Shown here: one piece after another, positions 1 to 9,153 of the stretch | Position numbering within the stretch: position 1 is the stretch's first letter | Layout: the number at the start of each line of letters is the position of its first letter | The notes under the pieces: generated by a model | Told to the model about the DNA's origin: nothing | Databases searched by the model: none | Seen by the model: the letters and a program-made list of their open reading frames with translations, nothing else | Position numbers and translations under genes: made by a program | DNA from: Firmicutes bacterium UBA4996 | GTDB taxonomy: Bacteria > Bacillota > Limnochordia > Darwinibacteriales > Darwinibacteriaceae | Reading direction: 5' to 3' | DNA length: 53,018 bases | NCBI GenBank assembly: GCA_002396805.1 | Contig: DGYW01000064.1 | Span: forward strand, 103,808-156,825

Positions 1-2456
1 TCTCCTTTGAGCAGAACACTGAAGGTCGGGTGGCTCGTACTACATTTGAAAGCCTGCAAGGTCAAAATAGCATAGGTATTATTGTACGTAAGAGCATTGT
101 AGGCGACGAGTGGGCGGCTAAAGATGTGGAGCACGATCGCTTTATTCCCTTATTTCGCAGTGATCAAGAGGGAAATATTGAGGTGTGGTTGATGCAAAAC
201 GATCCGATAATTTACTATAGAGCAAGTGACTTAGATCGGTCCCCTCGTCTGGTGGCCGCTCTGATTGACGATCCGAACACCATATCGGTAGAGGCTAATC
301 TTCCCTTTGACTTGACTGAAGGGGAGAATCTGGGTTTTCGCTTGATGGCAGATGGCGCGGAAACGGAAATTGCCAGGGTTCAACCGGTGGGTAAGGTAGT
401 TGACGAGCGTACTCGTTTTGTCACTCTTACGACTGCTGAGCCCCTTGACTTAAATGCCACGTTAGTGTTGGAAAAAGAACATTATGAGGGTGTGGCAGTG
501 AGTTTTGGCGCCATCTTTAGTAGTAAAGCTTTTGAGGAAAAGTATCATTATGCAGGTGATGACCTTGGGGCAGTTTATTCGCCTATGAAAACTAGCTTTA
601 GGGTTTGGGCCCCGACGGCTACAAAGGTGGAGTTGGCTACCTACGCTGAGGGACGAGGAGGCACCGCCACTGTGTATCCCATGACGGCCGACCGCAACGG
701 TACTTGGATACATGAGCTTATAGGCGATCACCATGGACTGTTTTATACGTATCGGATTACGGTTGGTGGCCGCGTTAATGAGGCTATGGATCCATATGCT
801 AAGGCTGTGGGAGTCAATGGGGATCGGGGTATGGTTGTAGATTTAAGCAGGACTAATCCAGTTGGTTTTCTGGAGTTGCAAAAGCCTCAACTAGTAAATT
901 TTGTGGATGCGATCATCTACGAGTTGCACGTGCGAGATCTTTCCATTCATCCCGACTCTGGTATTACCCATCAGGGCAAATTTCTGGGACTAATTGAAGG
1001 AGGAACCAGAGGACCTGCTGGAGTTAAGACGGGCCTTGATCATCTGGTGGAATTGGGGATTACCCATGTGCATCTGTTGCCCACCTTTGATTACGCTACT
1101 GTCGATGAGACTCGTCTCGATTATCCCCAATTTAACTGGGGTTATGATCCGAAGAACTACAACGTTCCTGAAGGTTCATATTCTACTAACCCCTATGATG
1201 GTGAGGTACGCATCAGGGAGTTCAAACAAATGGTTCAGGGTCTCAACGCTGCTGGAATCAGAGTGATCATGGATGTCGTATACAACCACACTAGTCGTAG
1301 CGGTGATTCTCATTTAAACTTAATTGTTCCTGGTTATTATTACCGCATGACACCAGAAGGTGGTTTTAGCAATGGTTCGGGTTGCGGTAACGAGCTGGCT
1401 GACGAGCGCTCTATGGTTAGAAAGATGATTGTAGATTCAGTGGTGTATTGGGCATCTGAATACAAGGTTGACGGATTTCGTTTTGACCTCATGGGGCTCC
1501 ATCATGTGGATACCATGAACGAGATACGTTTGGCACTTGACGCAGTTGATCCTACTATTCTCATCTACGGTGAAGGTTGGACTGGGGGGAACACACCCCT
1601 GCGGGCGATCTTTGGATCTTTGAAGGCCAATGCGAGAAAGATTCCTGGTATTGCAGTGTTTAGTGACGATATGCGAGATGGTATTAAGGGTCATGTCTTT
1701 AATGATCGAGAGCCTGGCTTTATTAATGGAGGTCTTGGCTTCGAAGAATCTGTGAAGTTTGGCATTGTGGCTGCCACAGATCACAAGCAGGTGAAATACC
1801 GTCAGGTTAATTACTCTTCTGCTCCTTGGGCTCTAGAACCGGCTCAAAGTGTCAATTACGCGGAAGCTCATGACAACCTCACTTTGTGGGACAAACTTTT
1901 ACAGACTAACCCCCAGGAGAGTGAGGAAGAGCTTCTCAAAATGCACAAAATGGCTAGTGCTTTGGTCTTAACCTCCCAAGGAATTCCCTTTTTACACGCG
2001 GGTCAAGATTTGGTGCGGAGTAAGTTTGGTGATTCTAATAGTTATCAATCTCCCGACGAGATTAATCGTATTGATTGGTTCAGAAAAATTGAATACGGAG
2101 ACGTTTTCGCCTATAACCGGGGCCTAATTCGACTCAGAAAAGCCCATCCTGCCTTCCGCATGACAGCCGGCGCGCAGATTCGTGAGCATCTCACTTTCTT
2201 GGAAATGCCCGCTAGCCAAATGGTTGGTTACAGTTTACATGATCATGCCAATGGTGATATTTGGAAGACTATCGTAGTGGTGTTTAATGCTAGCCTGCAA
2301 GAGCAAGAGGTTGAGCTACCAGCAGAAAACTGGGTTGTTGTAGTCAATGGAGAGAAGGCCGGAACTGAGCGATTGGCTGTTGTACCGGGCAGTGTCGTGA
2401 GGATTCCTCCTCGAAGTTCTTTGGTCTTGATTGACCAAGAGAGTTTTGAAAAATAG
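1..2456 (+). CDS. pulA: Type I pullulanase (GH13 debranching enzyme), 5' truncated by the window edge
   Basis: Hydrolyses alpha-1,6 branch points in pullulan, starch or glycogen, giving linear maltodextrins. The reading frame is open from base 3 with no stop; a GTG at 30 is only an internal candidate. The residues before it continue the N-terminal carbohydrate-binding/PUD-like domain typical of pullulanases, so the true start lies outside the window. Visible motifs: the pullulanase signature FNWGYDPKNYNVPEGSY (about 1132-1182), then GH13 regions DVVYNHT (about 1270), GFRFDLMG with the nucleophile Asp (about 1471), YGEGW with the acid Glu (about 1567) and AEAHDN (about 1860). No signal peptide can be judged. 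It is followed by a weak hairpin and then a sugar MFS gene in the same direction. Family assignment is secure; cellular location is unknown. Confidence 0.93.
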   Translation, partial: SFEQNTEGRVARTTFESLQGQNSIGIIVRKSIVGDEWAAKDVEHDRFIPLFRSDQEGNIEVWLMQNDPIIYYRASDLDRSPRLVAALIDDPNTISVEANLPFDLTEGENLGFRLMADGAETEIARVQPVGKVVDERTRFVTLTTAEPLDLNATLVLEKEHYEGVAVSFGAIFSSKAFEEKYHYAGDDLGAVYSPMKTSFRVWAPTATKVELATYAEGRGGTATVYPMTADRNGTWIHELIGDHHGLFYTYRITVGGRVNEAMDPYAKAVGVNGDRGMVVDLSRTNPVGFLELQKPQLVNFVDAIIYELHVRDLSIHPDSGITHQGKFLGLIEGGTRGPAGVKTGLDHLVELGITHVHLLPTFDYATVDETRLDYPQFNWGYDPKNYNVPEGSYSTNPYDGEVRIREFKQMVQGLNAAGIRVIMDVVYNHTSRSGDSHLNLIVPGYYYRMTPEGGFSNGSGCGNELADERSMVRKMIVDSVVYWASEYKVDGFRFDLMGLHHVDTMNEIRLALDAVDPTILIYGEGWTGGNTPLRAIFGSLKANARKIPGIAVFSDDMRDGIKGHVFNDREPGFINGGLGFEESVKFGIVAATDHKQVKYRQVNYSSAPWALEPAQSVNYAEAHDNLTLWDKLLQTNPQESEEELLKMHKMASALVLTSQGIPFLHAGQDLVRSKFGDSNSYQSPDEINRIDWFRKIEYGDVFAYNRGLIRLRKAHPAFRMTAGAQIREHLTFLEMPASQMVGYSLHDHANGDIWKTIVVVFNASLQEQEVELPAENWVVVVNGEKAGTERLAVVPGSVVRIPPRSSLVLIDQESFEK

Positions 2457-2461
2457 TGCTC

Positions 2462-2487
2462 AACCCCGATCTACGTTGGTCGGGGTT
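2462..2487 (+). terminator. Weak hairpin terminator after pullulanase
   Basis: An 8-bp perfect stem (AACCCCGA at 2462-2469 with TCGGGGTT at 2480-2487) lies 5 bases after the pullulanase stop. The tail, AATCTTTCT, is only moderately T-rich, so read-through into the downstream MFS gene is likely. Confidence 0.5.
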
Positions 2488-2562
2488 AATCTTTCTCCCT
2501 CTGGATAGGGCAGGAAAATGGTGGAAAACGGCGAAAGATCATGGTGAAAGGGGAGTGTTGCT

Positions 2563-3837
2563 ATGAAGTTAAACTATCGACGAACGTTTTTTATCGGTTT
2601 GGCGTTCATGTCTATTTCCGCGTTTTGGCAGCTGTATGACAGTATCATTCCGTTGATTTTGAAAAACACCTTTAACATTGGGGACACTTGGGCTGGTGCC
2701 ATTATGGCCGTTGATAATGTCTTGGCCCTTTTCATGTTACCGCTGTTCGGGGCTCTGTCTGATCGGGTTGACACGAGAATTGGCAAGCGCATGCCCTTTA
2801 TAATTGGTGGTACTGTCGCGGCCGTTATTGCCATGGTACTCTTACCGGTAGCTGATAATGTGGTGAGTTTACCGTTGTTCGTCATTGTTTTGCTGTTCAC
2901 TCTCGTTTCTATGGCAACTTATCGGTCGCCCGCGGTTGCTTTAATGCCTGATGTAACACCTAAGCCACTACGCTCACAAGCTAACGGTATTATTAATCTT
3001 ATGGGGGCATTAGGCGCCATCTTTTCTTTGGCTCTCATCTCTATTCTGGTGCCACATACGGGTAAACCAGACTATTTGCCTATTTTCGCAACGGTAGCCG
3101 GTCTAATGGTTGTAGCCGTGACGGTTCTCTTCTTTACCATTAGAGAAAAAAATATCGCGACGGAGATGGAAAAGTACGAGGAACCTGAGGAGAAACAAGA
3201 CACCAAAGTAGCTGGTGCTAAAATGGAGCCAGCGGTGAAGCGTAGTTTCATCTTCTTGCTTGCCTCGATTTTCTTTTGGTTTTTCTCATACAACGCAGTA
3301 ACTACGGCGTTTTCTAAGTATGCACAAGACTTCTTGGGCATCCCTGGTGGCGGTTTCGCCAATAGCTTAATGCTTGCCACAGTGGCCGCGGTTGTTGCCT
3401 TTATTCCTGCTGGTTTTTTGGCCGCCAAGATCGGGCGAAAAAAGACTATACTAGGTGGAATTACCCTACTAGTTGTTTGTTTTGCTATTGCGGCCGCATT
3501 TACAGCCTATACACCGTTTCTGAATATCCTACTAATTTTTATTGGCTTTGGCTGGGCGTCTATCAATGTCAATTCGTATCCCATGGTAGTAGAGATGGCG
3601 AAAGGCTCTGATGTGGGTCGTTTTACGGGGTATTACTACACAGCCTCCATGTCAGCCCAAATTCTTACTCCTGTTCTCTCAGGCTTTTTCCTCGAGTTTG
3701 TTGGTTACAGGACCCTATTTCCATATTCAGTCTTTTTCATGGCTATAGCCTTGCTTACCATGAGTCAAGTCAAACATGGTGATAGTAAAGCTGACACACC
3801 CACCAGTAAGATTGAAATGCTTGATGTAGATGCATAA
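2563..3837 (+). CDS. MFS sugar transporter, GPH/SLC45-like
   Basis: Integral membrane permease of 424 residues with about 12 hydrophobic segments in two halves and a charged central loop (about residues 195-222, rich in Glu/Lys). After the second segment there is a long motif-A-like loop, SDRVDTRIGKRMPF (about residues 66-79), and an equivalent KIGRKK in the second half. This pattern fits the SLC45/glycoside-pentoside-hexuronide side of the MFS, which carries sugars by cation symport. It starts at ATG 2563 with AAAGGGGAG about 9 bases upstream. Placement directly after pullulanase suggests uptake of maltose or maltodextrin released by debranching; that substrate is inferred from context only. 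A small zinc-ribbon gene follows 13 bases downstream. Confidence 0.8.
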   Translation: MKLNYRRTFFIGLAFMSISAFWQLYDSIIPLILKNTFNIGDTWAGAIMAVDNVLALFMLPLFGALSDRVDTRIGKRMPFIIGGTVAAVIAMVLLPVADNVVSLPLFVIVLLFTLVSMATYRSPAVALMPDVTPKPLRSQANGIINLMGALGAIFSLALISILVPHTGKPDYLPIFATVAGLMVVAVTVLFFTIREKNIATEMEKYEEPEEKQDTKVAGAKMEPAVKRSFIFLLASIFFWFFSYNAVTTAFSKYAQDFLGIPGGGFANSLMLATVAAVVAFIPAGFLAAKIGRKKTILGGITLLVVCFAIAAAFTAYTPFLNILLIFIGFGWASINVNSYPMVVEMAKGSDVGRFTGYYYTASMSAQILTPVLSGFFLEFVGYRTLFPYSVFFMAIALLTMSQVKHGDSKADTPTSKIEMLDVDA

Positions 3838-3850
3838 GGTGGTCTAGATA

Positions 3851-4216
3851 ATGTTTTTTATTGGTATATTTGGTATTCAAGCTAAACAAGAAGTAGTGGA
3901 AAGCAGACAGGGCGAAATTTGCCCTGTCTGTGGATCTCTAGATCGCTATGAGATTCTCAAAGAGTATCAGTACTTCCACATCTTTTTTCTACCTGTGTGG
4001 CGATGGGGTGAACGTTATCTGGTGCGTACAAGATGTTGCCAACAAGTTCGCATCTTGCCACATGAATTTGGCAAAGCTTTGGTCAGAGGCGAAGCAGCCG
4101 ATTGGTCACAGTTGTCACAGGGAGTGTTAGACCCCTTAGTCAGGTGTGCTCACTGCTCAACTCTTTTAGAACCAGAGTATCGTTATTGTCCCCGCTGTGG
4201 TTCGGAGCGGGATTAG
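3851..4216 (+). CDS. Small double zinc-ribbon protein
   Basis: A 121-residue protein with two Cys4-type clusters: C24-x2-C27 with C62/C63, and C99-x2-C102 with C113-x2-C116. The N-terminus (MFFIGIFGIQ) and the aromatic stretch YFHIFFLPVWRW (about 41-52) match a widespread but uncharacterised Bacillota family of zinc-ribbon proteins that usually carry one hydrophobic patch near the N-terminus. Zinc binding is inferred from the Cys pairs. AAGGTGG precedes ATG 3851 by 8 bases. It lies 13 bases after the MFS gene and 12 before the aldo/keto reductase, so the three are probably co-transcribed. No specific function can be assigned. Confidence 0.75.
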   Translation: MFFIGIFGIQAKQEVVESRQGEICPVCGSLDRYEILKEYQYFHIFFLPVWRWGERYLVRTRCCQQVRILPHEFGKALVRGEAADWSQLSQGVLDPLVRCAHCSTLLEPEYRYCPRCGSERD

Positions 4217-4228
4217 AGGAGGTTACCC

Positions 4229-5131
4229 ATGACTAGAAACGAATTGCAAAGATCTCAGATTATTCATGGTTGTATGCGCATTGCTAACCTACCAACCTCT
4301 GAAGCGAGCACCTTGATTAATACCGCTTTAGATGTGGGTATCAACTTTTTCGATCATGCTGACATTTATGGGAAAGGCCAGGCGGAAGAGGTCTTTGGAC
4401 GGGCCATGAAAACTGCGTCCATTGCTCGGGAAAAACTAATTATTCAAACCAAGTGTGGGATTCGCCCTGGTTATTACGATTTCTCCCAGGAACACATCAT
4501 TGACTCGGTCAACAGTAGTCTCAAACGCCTGCAAACTGAATACGTAGATGTTTTGCTTCTTCATCGCCCTGACACCCTCGTGGAGCCCGAAGAGGTAGCA
4601 GAAGCCTTCACTAAACTTCAAGCTAGTGGCAAGGTTCGGGCTTTTGGTGTAAGTAATCAGAATCCTTTACAGATGGAACTGTTGAGCCGGTTCATGGAGC
4701 AGAAGATCATCTTTAATCAGGTCCAATTTGGCCTGGTTCACACTGGTATTGTTGATTTTGGTCTAAATGTAAATCTAAAAAACGAGCCGGCCATTAATCG
4801 AGATGGCGGTGTTTTGGAGTACTGTCGTCTCAAAGAAATCACCATTCAAGCTTGGTCGCCTTTGCAGCATGGGTTCATCGAGGGTGTGTTCATCAATAAC
4901 CCTCAGTTTGCCCATCTAAACGAGCCATTGGAAGAAATGGCAGTAAGCAAAGGAATCACCAGTGCTGCCCTGGCTATCGCTTGGATTTTGCGTCATCCGG
5001 CCAAGATGCAACCTATTGTTGGGACCACGAACACTAGGCATCTGAAGGAAATCAGTGAGGCAACTAAGGTCGAACTATCCAGAGAAGAGTGGTATCAGCT
5101 TTATCGGGCGGCAGGCAACAAGCTACCCTAA
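4229..5131 (+). CDS. Aldo/keto reductase, YdhF-like
   Basis: NAD(P)H-dependent oxidoreductase of 300 residues with a TIM-barrel AKR fold. The catalytic tetrad is visible: D42 and Y47 in FFDHADIYGKG, K75 in IIQTKCG, and H112 in VLLLHRPD. The cofactor-binding end is present as GVSNQNP (about 137-143) and, near the C-terminus, IVGTTNTRHLKEI. Length and motifs resemble E. coli YdhF, whose physiological substrate is unsettled. It starts at ATG 4229 behind GAGGAGG. It is the last gene of the plus-strand run, ended by a strong hairpin. A role in reducing a sugar-derived carbonyl would fit the pullulanase/MFS neighbourhood but is not shown by the sequence. Confidence 0.88.
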   Translation: MTRNELQRSQIIHGCMRIANLPTSEASTLINTALDVGINFFDHADIYGKGQAEEVFGRAMKTASIAREKLIIQTKCGIRPGYYDFSQEHIIDSVNSSLKRLQTEYVDVLLLHRPDTLVEPEEVAEAFTKLQASGKVRAFGVSNQNPLQMELLSRFMEQKIIFNQVQFGLVHTGIVDFGLNVNLKNEPAINRDGGVLEYCRLKEITIQAWSPLQHGFIEGVFINNPQFAHLNEPLEEMAVSKGITSAALAIAWILRHPAKMQPIVGTTNTRHLKEISEATKVELSREEWYQLYRAAGNKLP

Positions 5132-5138
5132 GGAAAGG

Positions 5139-5166
5139 AAAAACCCAGGTCAGCCTGGGTTTTTCT
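5139..5166. terminator. Bidirectional intrinsic terminator
   Basis: Perfect 9-bp stem AAACCCAGG (5141-5149) and CCTGGGTTT (5154-5162), loop TCAG. It carries a T-tract on the plus strand and a matching T-tract on the minus strand (A-run 5139-5143). It serves the aldo/keto reductase and the convergent DUF4091 gene, whose stop codon is at 5168-5170. Confidence 0.9.
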
Positions 5167-5167
5167 C

Positions 5168-6808
5168 TTAGCGATGCATTTTCAACAACTTGTTCACCTT
5201 GTCGCGTTTTGCCAACAACCATTCTGCAGAGCTAGGATAGGTGCTGAACGTTAGGGGCCTTTCTAAGTCCTCTTCGAGCAACTCTAATACTCTATCCCGA
5301 CCAATAAATGTCTCTAAGAGTTGTAGGGCCCGTAGATCTTGTAAACCCTCATGCAATACCTTGAGGCGCAAAGATGGTAGTGGGCCATGGGGACCAGGAT
5401 AGACAATAAAGGTATCTCCGGCTGGAACCCAATGCCCACCATCGGTGACACGGTAAGGGTCAATTGCTTCTCTAGAATATTGTGAGTAATAGAAGTTGAA
5501 TCCCCAGTGCAAGAAACCGCTGATCTGGAATTTATAAAGTTGGAGCCCTAAGATGCGGTTCCGTGCCGAAGGCATGCTTAAAAAGCGTTGAGAGACATCC
5601 ATACCCTGTGACGAGCAATAATAGGTCCATAAGTTGGGTACCTTGTTTTGCAGAAACGGCTCTATGTGATTCGTGGCAGGGATGGGATTTTTAACCGCGC
5701 CTGTAGAATAAAACTCATAATCGGATAGGGCATCCATGATGGGAAGTTCAGCCAGGTGATGTTGCATTAGATGACTGGCACTTTTATAACTATCCAAGTC
5801 GCTTAAACTAGGTTCGTCGGAAATATGGAAAAACACTCTCTCATTTAAGTCGTGGGCATGAATGAATTGCACTAATTGAGGTAAAAAAGCATTCAAAAAA
5901 GATTTGTACTCAGAACCTGTGGCATCTGTCTCCCAACCGAATATCTTCGTGATCTCTCCGTCTACATTGGCTACAATCTTGGGGGCATGTTTCGCTCCCC
6001 ATTGGGTAAAGAGATGAGAAAACTCTAAATAGTCCACACCCAATTCATTGCACATGCTCACCCAGCGCTCTAGTTTCTCAAACCCGAATAGATAACCATC
6101 TGAAGTTTTCGTAACGTCCACTAACTGTACAGTAGGCCGTTCTCCCCCGACAGCAGTATCAAGGGGAGGAGTAAAGAGGGGAGTTAGGATCATGTTGACT
6201 CCATGCTCTCTAGCCATTTTGATGTATTGCTTGGTCCGCTGCCAATACTCTTCACTAAAGACTTCTACATCATACCAAGTAGCTAGGCAATCTGTGTGAA
6301 GCCATTCGGTGTGGATCAACTCTGGTTCTGGTAGTGCGAGGTCTAAGATTTCTAGTTGTAGAGTCTCTTGGGCCAGGATTGACCCGGATTTTAACTTAAA
6401 GAGCAGGGTTATTGATGTGGTTTGACCCGCGAAGACTGTGGGGTCAGTTATTGTTACCCACAGGGAGCGCCATTGTTGTGGCAATATAGGGATCTTGTCA
6501 CTTGGACCCACGGGTGACAAGAGGTCTGGGTAAAGCCCTGGAGTAGTCCGGAGCACATTATTGTCGTGGGGAAACCGGATGGGGATTTCTACCGGAATCA
6601 ACCCCACTACATATACCTGTATATAATCAGTCAGGGGAGAGACAACCTCAAGATGCACGTCTTCCCAGATCTGTTGGGGAGAGAAATAGGCTAGCTGGAA
6701 GGAGTATTGCTCATTTTTCAACATGATCCCCTGGCGGTGTGGCGGCGCCTGAGGTTCTTGATCCGGGAACACTTTTTCTAAGGAAGTTAAAAGTTGAGTT
6801 GTTAACAA
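5168..6808 (-). CDS. DUF4091 domain glycoside hydrolase-like protein (GH123-related)
   Basis: Protein of about 546 residues. It has an N-terminal beta-sandwich-like region (about 1-175) followed by a TIM-barrel-like region ending in the DUF4091 block. The Asp-Glu pair in FHISDEPS (D331-E332) matches the adjacent acid/stabiliser pair of GH123 beta-N-acetylgalactosaminidases, to which DUF4091 is distantly related. Downstream are LWTYYC, and HWGFNFYY followed by a YPGPHGPLPSLRLKVLHEG segment typical of DUF4091. No signal peptide is evident, so it is probably cytoplasmic. I prefer TTG 6808 because GAGGTGAT (6813-6820 on this strand) is then well placed; GTG 6817 would lie inside that Shine-Dalgarno. 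It is divergent from the GH125 gene, suggesting joint glycan processing. The substrate is unknown. Confidence 0.78.
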   Translation of the reverse strand: MLTTQLLTSLEKVFPDQEPQAPPHRQGIMLKNEQYSFQLAYFSPQQIWEDVHLEVVSPLTDYIQVYVVGLIPVEIPIRFPHDNNVLRTTPGLYPDLLSPVGPSDKIPILPQQWRSLWVTITDPTVFAGQTTSITLLFKLKSGSILAQETLQLEILDLALPEPELIHTEWLHTDCLATWYDVEVFSEEYWQRTKQYIKMAREHGVNMILTPLFTPPLDTAVGGERPTVQLVDVTKTSDGYLFGFEKLERWVSMCNELGVDYLEFSHLFTQWGAKHAPKIVANVDGEITKIFGWETDATGSEYKSFLNAFLPQLVQFIHAHDLNERVFFHISDEPSLSDLDSYKSASHLMQHHLAELPIMDALSDYEFYSTGAVKNPIPATNHIEPFLQNKVPNLWTYYCSSQGMDVSQRFLSMPSARNRILGLQLYKFQISGFLHWGFNFYYSQYSREAIDPYRVTDGGHWVPAGDTFIVYPGPHGPLPSLRLKVLHEGLQDLRALQLLETFIGRDRVLELLEEDLERPLTFSTYPSSAEWLLAKRDKVNKLLKMHR

Positions 6809-6831
6809 AGGGATCACCTCATCATCATTTG

Positions 6832-6854
6832 CTAGACAAGTTCCTCTTGTTTAG
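6832..6854. promoter_or_regulatory. Candidate operator palindrome between the divergent DUF4091 and GH125 genes
   Basis: CTAGACAAG (6832-6840), five-base spacer TTCCT, then CTTGTTTAG (6846-6854): arms match at 8 of 9 positions. It sits in the 147-base divergent intergenic region, where a repressor could control both genes. No regulator gene lies beside it. The call rests only on symmetry and position. Confidence 0.35.
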
Positions 6855-6955
6855 TCCTTTTCCTGCTTAGATTCTTAAGGGATAGGCAGGATTTCAGCCC
6901 TCCTAACAGAAGTCTCTTGCGGTGATCTAAAAACTAGGATTTAAGGAGGAGGATC

Positions 6956-8230
6956 ATGAAAAAAGCTGCTTCAGTTCAAGAGGTGTTTGGCTTAGTAGAA
7001 GAAACTCTAGGCCCAGATAGTCGCCTCACTACTATTTTCAAACAGTGCTTCTTGAACACACTAGAGCAAACCATTGATGTATTACCAGACGAGTCAGTCT
7101 TTGTGGTGACAGGAGATATTCCTGCCATGTGGCTGAGAGATTCGGCTGCTCAATTTCGCCCCTATTTGGTGATGGAGGACGAAAAAATCATCTCCTTGGT
7201 ACGGGGAATTATTCGCCGTCAATTCTACTATATCAACCACGATCCCTATGCCAATGCCTTTAACAAGGAACCCAGTGGTCAGCGCTACCACGATGATGTT
7301 ACAGAAATGACTCCCCTAATTTGGGAGCGAAAATATGAGGTTGATTCCCTTTGTTATCCACTGCAGTTATCCTATTTATACTGGAAAAACACGGGTCGCA
7401 TAGATGTTTTCGACGATAGTTTTATCAGTGCAGTAGAAAAAATTCTCGAGGTGTGGACAACAGAGCAAAATCACGCAGAAGACTCACCCTATACGTTCCA
7501 GCGTTTTGATTGCGTACCCAGTGACACCCTCACTCATGAAGGCAAGGGTTCTCCAGTGGGTTATACTGGTATGACTTGGTCAGGTTTTCGCCCCAGTGAT
7601 GATGCTTGCCAGTATGGGTACTTAGTACCGTCCAATATGTTCGCTGTGGTTGTGTTAGGCTACCTAGACGAGATTGCTCGGCAAGTTCTAGGGAATGCGG
7701 AGCTCAGTGCGAAAGCTCTCAAACTCCAAGGCGAGATCCGTGGGGGAATCGAAAAGTTCGCTAAAGTGGAGCATCCAGAGTATGGTACCATTTATGCCTA
7801 TGAGACAGATGGGCTAGGAAATTTTAATCTCATGGATGATGCTAATGTTCCTAGTTTGTTGTCAGTTCCGTACTTGGGCTATACATCCTTAGATGATCCC
7901 ATTTATCAAAATACCCGCAGCTTCGTTTTGAGTCCCGCTAATCCTTATTATTACAGTGGTAAGTGTGGCTCAGGTATTGGCAGTCCCCATACGCCTCCTC
8001 GCTATATTTGGCATATTGCCTTGGCAATTCAAGGACTCACAGCCCAAAGTCAAAGTGAAAAGCTAGAGATTTTGGAGCTTATGGCCAAAACAGATGGAGG
8101 CACAGGCTTCATGCATGAAGGGTTTCTTGTGGACGATGCTAACCAGTATACTCGAGAGTGGTTCTCTTGGGCTAATAGCATGTATTGTGAGTTAGTTTTG
8201 GACTACTGCGGTTTAAAAGTGCAACGATAG
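6956..8230 (+). CDS. GH125 metal-independent exo-alpha-1,6-mannosidase
   Basis: Removes terminal alpha-1,6-linked mannose by inversion. The 424-residue protein has the full family length and no signal peptide, so it probably acts in the cytoplasm on imported oligosaccharides. Diagnostic blocks are TGDIPAMWLRDS (52-63), WERKYEVDSLCYP (123-135), SGFRPSDDACQYGY (209-222) and MHEGF (386-390). D216 and E388 occupy the places of the catalytic acid and base known from characterised GH125 enzymes. It starts at ATG 6956 behind AAGGAGGAGG. It is followed at 11 bases by a PHP phosphoesterase and then an OPA-like permease. Together these suggest processing of a mannose-containing, possibly phosphorylated, glycoconjugate; the link is inferred. 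Confidence 0.92.
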   Translation: MKKAASVQEVFGLVEETLGPDSRLTTIFKQCFLNTLEQTIDVLPDESVFVVTGDIPAMWLRDSAAQFRPYLVMEDEKIISLVRGIIRRQFYYINHDPYANAFNKEPSGQRYHDDVTEMTPLIWERKYEVDSLCYPLQLSYLYWKNTGRIDVFDDSFISAVEKILEVWTTEQNHAEDSPYTFQRFDCVPSDTLTHEGKGSPVGYTGMTWSGFRPSDDACQYGYLVPSNMFAVVVLGYLDEIARQVLGNAELSAKALKLQGEIRGGIEKFAKVEHPEYGTIYAYETDGLGNFNLMDDANVPSLLSVPYLGYTSLDDPIYQNTRSFVLSPANPYYYSGKCGSGIGSPHTPPRYIWHIALAIQGLTAQSQSEKLEILELMAKTDGGTGFMHEGFLVDDANQYTREWFSWANSMYCELVLDYCGLKVQR

Positions 8231-8241
8231 GAGCGAATCCC

Positions 8242-9153
8242 ATGGCCAACTTGGAGCTGTTTTCGATCAAAAAGACTTGGTTTAAAGGAAACTTGCATAC
8301 TCATACAACTATTTCCGATGGCAAACTAGAGCCTGCGGAAGTGGTGAAGCTGTACAAGAAGTTGGGTTATGACTTTTTAGCTCTTACGGATCACGAAATA
8401 TTTTCTTGGTGGCAAGAGTTTAACACACCGGATTTTCTAATCCTACCCGGGATCGAAACTAGTGGACGGGCCTTAGGCCCCTACCAATGTCATCACGTAG
8501 TAGGTGTCGGCGATTCTAAGGTTAAACCTAATCATTTGGAGCGCTTTGATAATCAGGGACTAACGGGCTTGTCTGGAGCCCAGACAATGGTGGATTTTTT
8601 GACTGACCAAGGGTATCTCACAATTTATTGCCATCCTGTGTGGTCCAGGCAAACCTTCGAAAATGTGGCTGATCTACAGGGCTTCACGGCCATTGAGGTT
8701 TATAACCATGGCTGTCATGTGGAAAATTGTACTGGCGAAGCCACCTATTATTGGGACGGTTTTTTACGGCAAGGCAATCGGATCTGGGGGGTGGCAACCG
8801 ATGATAGTCATCAACAAACAGAGGACTATGGTGGCGGGTGGGTGGCTGTTAACGCCCCAAGCCTAAGTGCGGAGCATATTGTTGAAGGTTTGCTCAAAGG
8901 CCAGTTCTACTCGTCTAACGGCCCCACCATTGAGGCCTACGGAGTGTGTGATGGTCAAGCGTATGTCAGGTGCTCGGAAGCTCAAGCTATACACTTTATT
9001 GCCTTTGAACGGCGAGGTAAGACATTTGTTGCTAGTCCAGGGCAGCCCCTTACTCAGGCAGTCCACACTCTACATGGAGATGAAGAATACGTTCGAATTG
9101 AAGTTGTAGATGAACGGGGGAGAGTTGCGTGGAGCAATCCCATCTTCTTCTAA
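8242..9153 (+). CDS. PHP-domain metal-dependent phosphoesterase
   Basis: 303-residue protein of the polymerase-and-histidinol-phosphatase superfamily, which hydrolyses phosphoester bonds with a trinuclear metal site. Metal ligands are visible in order: H19-x-H21 (GNLHTHTT), D50-H51 (LTDHE), E72 (PGIETSG), H84/H85, a later His in YCHPVWS, and Asp/His in ATDDSH. The C-terminal ~70 residues form a beta-rich tail seen in PHP proteins annotated as CehA/McbA-like. It starts at ATG 8242 with AGGAG 8 bases away. Its 3' end overlaps the next gene by 25 bases, implying translational coupling to the OPA-like transporter. The substrate is unknown; a sugar phosphate or phosphodiester is a reasonable guess from the neighbours. 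Confidence 0.87.
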   Translation: MANLELFSIKKTWFKGNLHTHTTISDGKLEPAEVVKLYKKLGYDFLALTDHEIFSWWQEFNTPDFLILPGIETSGRALGPYQCHHVVGVGDSKVKPNHLERFDNQGLTGLSGAQTMVDFLTDQGYLTIYCHPVWSRQTFENVADLQGFTAIEVYNHGCHVENCTGEATYYWDGFLRQGNRIWGVATDDSHQQTEDYGGGWVAVNAPSLSAEHIVEGLLKGQFYSSNGPTIEAYGVCDGQAYVRCSEAQAIHFIAFERRGKTFVASPGQPLTQAVHTLHGDEEYVRIEVVDERGRVAWSNPIFF

